DNA from: an uncultured Phycisphaerales bacterium
GTDB lineage: Bacteria; Planctomycetota; Phycisphaerae; Sedimentisphaerales; Anaerobacaceae
DNA length: 64,000 nt
Reading direction: 5' to 3'
NCBI GenBank assembly: GCA_937927975.1
Contig: CALEZT010000173.1
Span: 1 to 64,000, forward strand
Made by a program: the position numbers and the translations under genes. Below, in pieces: positions 9,388-17,535 of the stretch; the stretch's first letter is position 1; each line of letters starts with the position of its first letter. The notes beneath the pieces were generated by a model. That model was given only the letters and a program-made list of their open reading frames with translations, was not told the DNA's origin and did no database searches.

Positions 9388-10725
9388 CTACAGTACAATC
9401 AAGCCAATGATCCAGATGATTGTACAGGCAAGGATGCCCATGCAAATCGTGCCGGTGGTCATGAGTTTGTAGCCGGTCTTGACATCCATCCCGCTCATTT
9501 GTGTGACCACCCAGAAGAAGCTGTCATTGACATGAGAGGCAACCATGGAGCCCGCGCCGATGGCCAGGACAGAGAGCGCGCGACCGAGCGGTGAATCCAG
9601 TCCCATCGACGCGAGCATCGGGGCCAGAATCGAGGCGGTCATGATGATGGCCACGGTGGAAGATCCCTGGGCTGCGCGAATCGCCGCCGCCGCCGTGAAG
9701 GGCAGCCATAATCCTATCGGCATCGAGGAGATGCTCTTGCCAATCGTGTTCGCGATGCCGGAATTCTGCAGCACCATGCCGAACGCTCCCCCGGCGCCGG
9801 TAATCAGAATGATCATGGCTGCCGCCTGCACCGCTTCACCGAGCCAGCCGGACGGCGAGAGCATGCTCCTGTGAAATGGCTTGGGAAGCGTCAGGGCGAT
9901 GCCGATGCCGATCAACAAGGCGATCAACGGAGTGCCGATAAAGCTGATGCCCTGAGAGAAACCGTTCTGTCCCAAGGGATGGGTGGGATAATCCGCAATC
10001 GATTTCAGAACGATCAACACGATCGGGATGAGGATGGGAAGGAGGGCATGAAAAGCCGAGGGAGCCGATTTCTGCAGGACCGTGAACTCCTCTTCCGTCA
10101 ATTGCGGATTGGGATCGATCCGAACGCGTCCCGCCACCTTCACCGCCCAGAACCAGCAGAAGAGCAACGTGGGAATACCCACGGGAATCCCGAGCAGAAG
10201 CACCCAGCCAAGGTCCGCTCCCAGAATGCCGGCCGCCGCGATCGGGCCGGGAGTCGGAGGGACCAGCGTGTGGGCCACCATGAGCCCCAGGGCAAGGGCA
10301 ATCGCGGTTGTCGCGAGAGAGAGCCCTGCACGTTTGGTCAACGTCTTGTTCAAAGGGGTCAGAATCACGAAGCCGGAATCCGCAAAGACAGGAATGGCTA
10401 CGATGTAACCGATCAGCGCCATGGCAGGCGTCACGTTCCTGGGCCCGATGATCCTGAGAATGCGTTCGGCCAGGGCCAGGGCGCCTCCGGACTTGTCCAG
10501 GAAGGCGCCGATGATGGCTCCCGCAACGATCACGATGCCGATTCTTCCAATCGTTCCACCAAAACCCTGTTCGATGGAAGAGACAATCTCGCGCAAAGGC
10601 ATGCGGGAACAGATCCCGAAGAACAGGGCCGCCATGATCAAGGCCAGAAAGGGATGGAGATTGAATCGGGTCGTGAAGACCACGATCAGAAGGATGCTCA
10701 ACAACAGTAGTACAGTAATCATCAT
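9388..10725 (-). CDS. GntP-family gluconate/aldonate permease
   Basis: A 445-residue, very hydrophobic inner-membrane protein with about twelve or more predicted membrane spans. It has the GntP hallmarks: FNLHPFLALIMAALFFGI near the start, IPVFADSGFVIL and VAHTLVPPTPGPIAAAGILG in the middle, and NDSFFWVV near the end. GntP proteins are proton-coupled importers of gluconate and related aldonates. As the first gene of the operon it should supply the substrate of the dehydratase, so xylonate or another pentonate is a likely cargo. Two adjacent ATG codons (10725 and 10722) are possible starts. No sugar dehydrogenase, lactonase or dedicated regulator is beside it, so the acid is probably taken up ready-made or formed by genes elsewhere. 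Confidence 0.9.
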   Translation of the reverse strand: MMITVLLLLSILLIVVFTTRFNLHPFLALIMAALFFGICSRMPLREIVSSIEQGFGGTIGRIGIVIVAGAIIGAFLDKSGGALALAERILRIIGPRNVTPAMALIGYIVAIPVFADSGFVILTPLNKTLTKRAGLSLATTAIALALGLMVAHTLVPPTPGPIAAAGILGADLGWVLLLGIPVGIPTLLFCWFWAVKVAGRVRIDPNPQLTEEEFTVLQKSAPSAFHALLPILIPIVLIVLKSIADYPTHPLGQNGFSQGISFIGTPLIALLIGIGIALTLPKPFHRSMLSPSGWLGEAVQAAAMIILITGAGGAFGMVLQNSGIANTIGKSISSMPIGLWLPFTAAAAIRAAQGSSTVAIIMTASILAPMLASMGLDSPLGRALSVLAIGAGSMVASHVNDSFFWVVTQMSGMDVKTGYKLMTTGTICMGILACTIIWIIGLIVL

Positions 10726-10866
10726 AACCCGATTCCGTTCCTGCGAGACAACCGCGCCGGGGGCAAGCCGCCGTCACGAGCACATCTTACCGCTGAACCG
10801 GCGCCGTCGCCAGACGAAAGCGGCTGCCTGTCAAGCGTTTGAGGAGGGTCGATGAAGACGTCCGCA

Positions 10867-10895
10867 TTGACAGGGCCGGGAGATTCCGCTATCAC
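10867..10895 (+). promoter_or_regulatory. Candidate sigma70-type promoter for the flavoprotein gene
   Basis: TTGACA at 10867-10872, a 17-base spacer, then TATCAC at 10890-10895, ending 39 bases before the start codon at 10935. The -35 matches the consensus fully and the -10 four of six bases. It lies in the 209-bp gap between divergent transcription units. Confidence 0.4.
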
Positions 10896-10934
10896 CGCGG
10901 AGTGCAAACGCGATTCCGTCAGAAGGAGCAACAG

Positions 10935-12674
10935 ATGAATCGAAGGCAGTTCCTGGGGCTGGGCGCGACGGGCGTCGCCATGCTCGTGAGCGGTTCCTGT
11001 GCAACGTCGTCGCGAGGGGCCCTCGTCTGGCCTGATCGACCGTCCGCTTCGAAAAAGGGCGGGCATTCGGTTCGCGAGTTGTCCGCGGATGTCGTGATCG
11101 TCGGCGGCGGCGTGGGCGGGTGCGCCGCGGCGCTGGCCGCGACGCGGATGGGGGCGCGCGTCATTCTCACCGAGGGAACGGACTGGCTGGGCGGCCAGCT
11201 CACCCAGCAGGCGGTGCCTCCCGACGAGAATCCGTGGATCGAGTCGCATGGCGGGACCCGATCGTATCTTCAGTATCGGGCCCTGGTGCGGGACTACTAC
11301 CGCAACCACTATCCGCTGACGCAGGAACTCCGCGACCAGCAGGCTTTCAACCCCGGCGGCGGAGGCGTCTCCAGGCTCTGTCACGAGCCGCGGATCAGCG
11401 TTGCGGTCCTGGAGGCGATGCTGGCCTCTGCGGCCAGTTTCGACCAGCTCCTGATCCTGCGAGAGCATTCTCCCGTCGACGCGGAGGTGTCGGGCGACCG
11501 GGTTCGGAGCGTCATCGTTCAGAACCGGTTCGGCGACCGCATCCGCCTGCGCGCTCCCTACTTCCTCGACGCCACCGAGCAGGGCGACCTGTTGCCCTTG
11601 ACGCGAACGGAATACGTCACCGGTTTCGAATCGCAGAAGCAGACCGGCGAATCGCACGCTCCATCCGAGGCTCAGCCGCAGAACATCCAGGCGGTCACCT
11701 GGTGTCTTCCCGTGGAGTACCTGCATGGCGAGGACCACACCATCGACAGGCCCGAGCAGTATGGTTTCTGGCGGGATTATGTCCCGCAACTGAATCCTCC
11801 CTGGTCCGGCAAGCTGCTGGATCTGGCGATGAGCCATCCCCACACTCTCGCCTACCGGCCCATGGGATTCAACCCGCTCGGCGACACGCCGGAGGGGCAC
11901 TACAATCTTTTCCTCTATCGCAAGATCGCCCAGCGAAGCCACTTTGCGGGTCCGACCTACCGTGGCGACATCACCCTGGTCAACTGGCCGCAAAACGACT
12001 ACCTGCTGGGCAACTTCCATGACGTCTCGGACAAGGAACTGGCCAGGCACATCAAGGGCGCCCGCCAGTTGAGCCTGTCTCTGCTCTACTGGCTTCAGAC
12101 GGAGGCGCCCCGGCCGGATGGGGGCGCAGGATGGAAAGGGCTGCGACTGCGTCCCGATCTGGTGGGAACGGAGGACGGGCTGGCCAAACGTCCTTACATC
12201 CGCGAATCGCGGCGCATCCGCGCCGAGTTCACCGTCGTCGCCCAGCACATCGCGCAGGAGGCGAGAGAGGAAATCGCGAAGACAACCGGCGCAGAACCCT
12301 CTGCGGAACGATTCGAAGACAGCGTCGGAATCGGTTACTATCGGCTCGATCTGCATCCTTCGACCGGAGGAGACAACTACATCGACATGCCGGCGATGCC
12401 GTTTCAGATTCCGCTGGGCGCACTGATTCCCCGGCGTGTGGAGAACCTGCTGCCGGCCTGCAAGAATCTCGGCGTCACCCATCTGACGAACGGCTGCTAC
12501 CGTCTGCATCCGGTCGAGTGGAACATCGGCGAATCGGCCGGCGCCCTGGCGGCGTTCTGTCTTCGCGAGAAGGAGCCGCCTCGACAGATTCGTCGCGACA
12601 AAGGGCGGCTCGCGGACTTCCAGAAAGTGCTCAGCGAGACGCTGGGCGTCCGGCTCGAATGGGACAAGACATAG
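10935..12674 (+). CDS. Tat-exported FAD-dependent oxidoreductase
   Basis: A 579-residue flavoprotein of the FAD_oxidored type. The N-terminus carries a twin-arginine motif (NRRQFLGLG) and a hydrophobic stretch, so it is probably exported folded with its cofactor. The Rossmann motif VVIVGGGVGGCAAALAA lies at about residues 53-69, followed by GTDWLGGQLTQQ, typical of the group, and the C-terminal FAD-binding region GALIPRRVENLLPACKNLG. Its substrate is unknown; relatives occur in planctomycete sugar-degradation loci. I chose the ATG at 10935 because AAGGAG lies 6 bases upstream and it begins the Tat signal; the frame could extend to 10839. The next gene, a PLP enzyme, starts 32 bp downstream and may be in the same transcript. 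Confidence 0.8.
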   Translation: MNRRQFLGLGATGVAMLVSGSCATSSRGALVWPDRPSASKKGGHSVRELSADVVIVGGGVGGCAAALAATRMGARVILTEGTDWLGGQLTQQAVPPDENPWIESHGGTRSYLQYRALVRDYYRNHYPLTQELRDQQAFNPGGGGVSRLCHEPRISVAVLEAMLASAASFDQLLILREHSPVDAEVSGDRVRSVIVQNRFGDRIRLRAPYFLDATEQGDLLPLTRTEYVTGFESQKQTGESHAPSEAQPQNIQAVTWCLPVEYLHGEDHTIDRPEQYGFWRDYVPQLNPPWSGKLLDLAMSHPHTLAYRPMGFNPLGDTPEGHYNLFLYRKIAQRSHFAGPTYRGDITLVNWPQNDYLLGNFHDVSDKELARHIKGARQLSLSLLYWLQTEAPRPDGGAGWKGLRLRPDLVGTEDGLAKRPYIRESRRIRAEFTVVAQHIAQEAREEIAKTTGAEPSAERFEDSVGIGYYRLDLHPSTGGDNYIDMPAMPFQIPLGALIPRRVENLLPACKNLGVTHLTNGCYRLHPVEWNIGESAGALAAFCLREKEPPRQIRRDKGRLADFQKVLSETLGVRLEWDKT

Positions 12675-12706
12675 GATTGAGAAACGATACTGGGGGCAGG
12701 TGTGTC

Positions 12707-13711
12707 ATGGTCGAAGCTCCGACGGAATATGAACGATTGCCCCGGCGATCATTGGGCTTTTTTCCGACGCCGCTTGTGCCGCTCCCACGTCTGACGGAGA
12801 GACTCGCGGGTCCGCGCATCTTCATGAAACGGGACGATCATACTGGCCTGGCCCTGGGCGGCAACAAGGTTCGCAAGCTCGAGTTCCTGGTGGGCGAGGC
12901 TCTGGCGCATGGATGCGACACCCTGGTCACCGGCGGAGCGGCGCAATCCAACCATTGCCGCCAGACGGCCGCCGCGGCTGCGGCTTGTGGTCTTTCATGC
13001 CATCTGGCGCTCGGAGGCGAGGCGCCGTCGGTTTTCGAGGGCAATCTTTTGCTCGATCAGCTTCTGGGGGCTGTGATTCACTGGACGGGGGAGCTTCGCA
13101 AAGGGGAGCGGATTCCCGAAATCGCCGAGTCGCTCCGATCGGCCGGGTACAAGCCCTACGTCGTGCCCTATGGCGGCTCCAATACGACAGGGGCGATCGG
13201 TTTTGTGGCGGCGATGCGGGAACTGGCCCATCAACTCTCGCAGTCGGGCGAATCCATCAGTCACATCGTGTTCGCTTCCAGTTCCGGCGGCACGCAGGCC
13301 GGCCTCGCGGTCGGCAGGAGCCTCTTTGGGCCGGACTGCGAACTCATCGGGATCGGCATCGACAAAGGCGCATCGGGTGATCTTCCTTTCGTCGAGCACG
13401 TCGCACAGTTGGCTGACACGACGGCTGAGCGTCTGGGCGTCACCGACCGCTTTTCGCCATCCGATCTTGTCATTCGCACAGACTATCTGGGGCAGGGCTA
13501 CGGCGTGGTCGGTGAATTGGAGCGAAAGGCCATTCGAACGGTCGCGGAGGCGGAAGGGATTCTTCTGGATCCGGTCTACACCGGGCGAGCCATGGGCGGT
13601 CTGATGGATATGATCGCTCGTGGAGAACTGAGTTCGAAACACTCCGTCTTGTTCTGGCATACAGGAGGGACGCCTGCCTTGTTTCCGTATGCCAATGATC
13701 TGAGGAGATAG
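12707..13711 (+). CDS. dcyD: D-cysteine desulfhydrase-like PLP enzyme (ACC deaminase family)
   Basis: A 334-residue fold-type II PLP enzyme. Lys54 in GGNKVRKLEF aligns with the Schiff-base lysine of ACC deaminase. Two positions separate the subgroups: ACC deaminases have Glu and Leu, D-cysteine desulfhydrases have Thr and Thr. Here both are Thr (Thr292 in VYTGRAMGG and Thr319 in WHTGGTPAL), which favours breakdown of D-cysteine (to pyruvate, sulfide and ammonia) or a similar D-amino acid rather than ACC. The residue logic is from family knowledge, recalled and not aligned by program. The start at 12707 follows a GGGGGCAGG sequence; the frame stays open upstream but overlaps the flavoprotein gene. 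The stop is 2 bp before the GH2 gene, so the two are translationally linked, although no metabolic link between them is evident. Confidence 0.78.
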   Translation: MVEAPTEYERLPRRSLGFFPTPLVPLPRLTERLAGPRIFMKRDDHTGLALGGNKVRKLEFLVGEALAHGCDTLVTGGAAQSNHCRQTAAAAAACGLSCHLALGGEAPSVFEGNLLLDQLLGAVIHWTGELRKGERIPEIAESLRSAGYKPYVVPYGGSNTTGAIGFVAAMRELAHQLSQSGESISHIVFASSSGGTQAGLAVGRSLFGPDCELIGIGIDKGASGDLPFVEHVAQLADTTAERLGVTDRFSPSDLVIRTDYLGQGYGVVGELERKAIRTVAEAEGILLDPVYTGRAMGGLMDMIARGELSSKHSVLFWHTGGTPALFPYANDLRR

Positions 13712-13713
13712 AT

Positions 13714-16128
13714 ATGTCGGGAAGAACACGCGTTGTTGTCGCTGCGATTCTGTTCTCTCTGTCGCTTGGAGTCTGGGGGCAGCCCGCGTGGGCGGCTCGC
13801 ACGTACATCGATCTGAACCCGGATTGGCGGTTCGCCAAAGGCGACGCCGCCAACGCGATGATGTCTGCGTTCGATGACTCGTCCTGGCGGCAGCTCGATG
13901 TCCCTCACGACTGGAGCATCGAGGGGCCCTTCGGACCCGAGTACGGCAGCGGCAACGGCTACGCCCCCGGCGGCATCGCCTGGTACCGCAAACACTTCAC
14001 TCTCGACGCGGCTCAGCAAGGCAAGCGCGTCGCGGTCGAGTTCGACGGCGTATACGATCACTCGCAGGTCTACATCAACGGGTTCATCGTCGGCGGCCGG
14101 CCCTTCGGATATGGGAGCTTCCAGTGCGATTTGACTCCGTACATCAAGTTCGGTTCGGGTCGAAACGTGCTGGCCGTCCGCGTCGATCACTCGCGGTTCG
14201 CCGATTCCCGCTGGTACACCGGTTCGGGCATCTATCGCAACGTTCGGCTTCGCGTCACCGACAAGCTGCACGTCGCCTACAACGGGATCTATGTCACGAC
14301 GCCCCAGGTTCGGGAGACGTCCGCGGTCGTTCGTGTCGAAACGACGCTGGACAACGCCTCCGGCCAGGGCCGGTCGGTCTCCGTTCGGTCCCAGATCCTC
14401 GGGCCCGACGGCAGCGAAGTCGCGTCTCTGACGACGGCTGCGAATGCTGGTGGCGGCGTCAATCCCCCTGTGGTTCAGGAGATCCCGCTCGACCGTCCGC
14501 AGCTCTGGTCGATCGAGTCGCCGACGATGTACACGCTCAGAACACAGGTGATGGCTGGGGACAAGGTCGTGGACGAGGTCTCGACCCCGTTCGGCGTTCG
14601 CACGATCGCGTTCGACGCGAACAAGGGCTTCTCGCTCAACGGCAAACCTGTCAAACTCAAGGGCGTTTGCATCCACCACGATGCGGGGGCCCTCGGGGCC
14701 GCGGTGCCGGTGAAGGTGCTCGAAAGGCGGCTTCAAATCCTGAAAGACCTCGGGACCAACGCGATCCGCACGAGCCACAATCCGCCTGCGCCCGAACTGC
14801 TGGACCTGTGCGACCGGATGGGCCTGCTCGTGAAGGATGAAGCGTTCGACGAGTTCACGCCCGCCAAGAACAAGTGGGTCGCCGGCTGGAACGCGGGCGT
14901 GCCTTCGCGCTGGGGTTATGCGGAATCTTTCGAGCAGTGGGCGGTCGCGGACATCGAGGACATGGTCCGCCGGGACCGCAATCATCCGTGCGTCATCCTC
15001 TGGAGCATCGGCAACGAGATCGACTACGCGAACGATCCCTTCAGCCATCCGGTGCTGGGCAACAACTATCGGCCCGAGCATCCGCCGGCGTCGGACCTGG
15101 TCCGGCTGGGCAAGCCGCTGGTCGATGCGGTCAAGAGGCTGGACCCCACGCGCCCGGTCACCGCGGCTTTGGCGAATCTGCCGATGTCCGATGCAGTGGG
15201 GTTCGCCGAGATCCTGGACGTGGTCGGCTACAACTACCAGGAATCGCTCTATGCGGCCCACCACCAGAAGTATCCGCAGCGGATCCTCTTCGGTAGCGAG
15301 AACAGCCACCAGTACAACAACTGGACGATCGTGCGGGACAACGACTACGTGGCGGGCCAGTTCCTCTGGACCGGGATCGACTACCTGGGCGAGGCCCGCG
15401 CCTGGCCGATCCGCGGCAGCATGCCGGGCTTGCTGGACACGTGCGGGTTCAAGAAGCCCAATGCCTGGTTCCGCCAGAGCCTCTGGAGCGACAAGCCGAT
15501 GGTCTATCTTTGCACGTCTGCCGCCGGTGCCGGCGGCGCGGGTCGCGGACGGGGCGGTTGGCTGGAGGAGTCCTGGAATCGACCCGAGGGCTCGAACGTC
15601 CGTGTCATCTGCTACACGAACTGCGAGCAGGTGCGACTGACGCTCAACGACAAGGAGGTCGGGACGAAGGGTATTGCCGACGCAGTCAACGGCGCCCTGA
15701 GTTGGTCTGTTCCATATGAGGCAGGCGTGCTCAAGGCCGAAGGGCTCAAGAGCGGCCTGTCCGCCTGCGAGTTCACGCTGACGACGTCAGGCCCCGCCGG
15801 TCGGATCAAGCTGCTGCCCGACCCATCGCAGCTCCGCGCCGACGGCAGGGACGTCTGCCACGTCGAATTCCAGATCACCGACGACCGGGGCGTGCGCGTC
15901 CCCGACGCGCAGAACGTGGTGACGTTCGAGGTCAGCGGTCCCGTCCGGCTCCTGGCGATCGACAACGGCGAGATGACCGGTCCCGAAGACTACCGCTCGT
16001 GCCAACGAAAGGCATCGCGAGGCAGGGGCCTGGCGATCCTGCAGAGTACGAAGGCTTCGGGTCGGGCCACGGTGACGGTCGCCAGTCCGGGTTTGCAGTC
16101 GGCCACGCTGGAACTCGAAAGCCGCTGA
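13714..16128 (+). CDS. Secreted GH2 beta-galactosidase-like glycoside hydrolase
   Basis: An 804-residue family GH2 enzyme with a signal peptide (cleavage probably after AWAA). It has the sugar-binding jelly-roll domain (WRQLDVPHDWSIEGPF, WYRKHF, VYINGFIVGG), an Ig-like domain and the TIM-barrel catalytic domain starting near KGVCIHHDAG. The acid/base is Glu435 in WSIGNEIDY and the probable nucleophile Glu529 in LFGSENSHQ. The C-terminus carries a bacterial Ig-like domain (LRADGRDVCHVEFQITDD). GH2 enzymes of this layout release beta-galactosyl, glucuronyl or mannosyl ends from plant or algal polysaccharides; the substrate is not decided by sequence. The ATG at 13714 has GAGGAG 6 bases upstream, inside the end of the previous gene. 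The export signal points to action in the periplasm. Confidence 0.88.
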   Translation: MSGRTRVVVAAILFSLSLGVWGQPAWAARTYIDLNPDWRFAKGDAANAMMSAFDDSSWRQLDVPHDWSIEGPFGPEYGSGNGYAPGGIAWYRKHFTLDAAQQGKRVAVEFDGVYDHSQVYINGFIVGGRPFGYGSFQCDLTPYIKFGSGRNVLAVRVDHSRFADSRWYTGSGIYRNVRLRVTDKLHVAYNGIYVTTPQVRETSAVVRVETTLDNASGQGRSVSVRSQILGPDGSEVASLTTAANAGGGVNPPVVQEIPLDRPQLWSIESPTMYTLRTQVMAGDKVVDEVSTPFGVRTIAFDANKGFSLNGKPVKLKGVCIHHDAGALGAAVPVKVLERRLQILKDLGTNAIRTSHNPPAPELLDLCDRMGLLVKDEAFDEFTPAKNKWVAGWNAGVPSRWGYAESFEQWAVADIEDMVRRDRNHPCVILWSIGNEIDYANDPFSHPVLGNNYRPEHPPASDLVRLGKPLVDAVKRLDPTRPVTAALANLPMSDAVGFAEILDVVGYNYQESLYAAHHQKYPQRILFGSENSHQYNNWTIVRDNDYVAGQFLWTGIDYLGEARAWPIRGSMPGLLDTCGFKKPNAWFRQSLWSDKPMVYLCTSAAGAGGAGRGRGGWLEESWNRPEGSNVRVICYTNCEQVRLTLNDKEVGTKGIADAVNGALSWSVPYEAGVLKAEGLKSGLSACEFTLTTSGPAGRIKLLPDPSQLRADGRDVCHVEFQITDDRGVRVPDAQNVVTFEVSGPVRLLAIDNGEMTGPEDYRSCQRKASRGRGLAILQSTKASGRATVTVASPGLQSATLELESR

Positions 16129-16366
16129 TCGGATCGCGGGGCGCCTGTCACGGCTGCAGGTGCGTCTGCATGAATTGCAGGAACACATATGACGCTTGCC
16201 CGGCATGTTACTCCGGCGGCTCCCGACGTTCAAGGGCTATCTCCTGCATCAGAGGGGGATATGGCCCGACGCCGCCCCGTCTCTTTACAGAAGGCCCGCG
16301 AAAGGCGATAATCCAATCTGCTGATCCGGTCATCCGTCAACGAGCACGCATCGAAAGGACATGAGC

Positions 16367-17446
16367 ATGGACAAGCAGTTGTTCTCACGCAGACGCCTTC
16401 TCTGGACCGCGGCGGCGCTGGGCGCTTCCAGCGGTCTGCTTCGTTCCCAGGACCAAGCCATCGAAATTCCCCTGCCTCCCAACCCGGCCGATCGTCGGTC
16501 CGTGGTCTCGGTGACCCACGGCGCCGGCCGCCGCCAGAACGTGTGCGACGCGCTGACGGCCATCGAGGACCAGATCCTGCCTGTCCTCAAGACCAAGAAA
16601 CGCGTGGTCATCAAGCCGAACATGGTCAGCACGCGAAACCAGCTCGCCTCGACGCACGTCGATGCCCTGCATGGGATACTGGACTTCCTGGCTCCGCGAT
16701 TCAAAGGGCCGGTTGCGATCGCCGAGTCTTCCGCAGGCTATACGACCGAAGGGTTCGACAACTTCGGTTACGGCAAGCTCGCTCCCGAACACAAACCGCT
16801 GGATGTCAGTCTGGTCGATTTGAACGAGGAAGGCAAGTACGGGATGGGCGCGATTCTCAACGGCGACCTGCACATGGTGCCCGTTCGCCTGGCGGCCCGG
16901 CTGCTGGACCCGGAGGCCTTCATCATCTGCTCGGCCATGCTCAAGACGCACAACACGGTCGTCGCGACGCTCTCGATCAAGAACATGGCGCTGGGGGCTC
17001 CTCTGCACAGCGCCCGCAAGGAAAGCCAGCGATGGAACGACAAGCGGCTCTATCACGGCGGGGTGCGTCAGACCCATGTGGGCATCGTTCAGACCGCCCA
17101 GCGGCTCCAGCCGTACTGGGGCGCAACCGTATTGGATGGATGGGAGGGCATGGAAGGCAACGGGCCGGGAAGCGGCACGCTGGTGGCTTCCCGCATCGCG
17201 ATCGCGTCCACGGACTATGTGGCCGCCGACCGCGTGGGCGTCGAAGTGATGGGGCTCAATCCGGATTGGGTCGGGTATCTGGGGTTCTGCGGGCAACTCG
17301 GCGTGGGGCAGGCGGACCTGTCCAAGATCGACATCCGCGGCCCGAAGCCGGCGGACGTGACGAAGAAGTACCGGATGCACGACGACATCGAACGCGAGTT
17401 GAAATGGATGGGGCCCTTGACGGAAATCCCTGAGAAGCTTGGCTGA
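16367..17446 (+). CDS. Tat-exported DUF362-domain protein
   Basis: A 359-residue protein with an N-terminal Tat-type signal (SRRRLLWTAAALGASSG) and a DUF362 domain (VVIKPNMVST, AESSAGYTTEGFDNFGYG, FIICSAMLKTHNTVVATLSIKN). DUF362 is found fused to ferredoxin domains in other bacteria, but no cysteine cluster is seen here, so the iron-sulfur part is absent. Its reaction is unknown. I chose the ATG at 16367 over the ATG at 16361 because AAAGGA ends at 16359, leaving 7 bases to 16367 and only one to 16361. The preceding gap (16129-16366) contains no recognisable gene. The next gene, a lipoprotein phosphoesterase, starts 89 bp downstream on the same strand. Confidence 0.75.
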   Translation: MDKQLFSRRRLLWTAAALGASSGLLRSQDQAIEIPLPPNPADRRSVVSVTHGAGRRQNVCDALTAIEDQILPVLKTKKRVVIKPNMVSTRNQLASTHVDALHGILDFLAPRFKGPVAIAESSAGYTTEGFDNFGYGKLAPEHKPLDVSLVDLNEEGKYGMGAILNGDLHMVPVRLAARLLDPEAFIICSAMLKTHNTVVATLSIKNMALGAPLHSARKESQRWNDKRLYHGGVRQTHVGIVQTAQRLQPYWGATVLDGWEGMEGNGPGSGTLVASRIAIASTDYVAADRVGVEVMGLNPDWVGYLGFCGQLGVGQADLSKIDIRGPKPADVTKKYRMHDDIERELKWMGPLTEIPEKLG

Positions 17447-17535
17447 TCCTGACGTGACAAGCGGCAGCGATTCGGATAGGACGGATTCGCGTGGATCGAG
17501 GCCGATCCGCGTCATACGAATTGACGGGAGTTGCG

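Noticed and set aside
12131-12706. N-terminal extension of the D-cysteine desulfhydrase frame
   Set aside because: The stretch lies within the flavoprotein gene and is Arg-rich noise; the family starts at the ATG at 12707.
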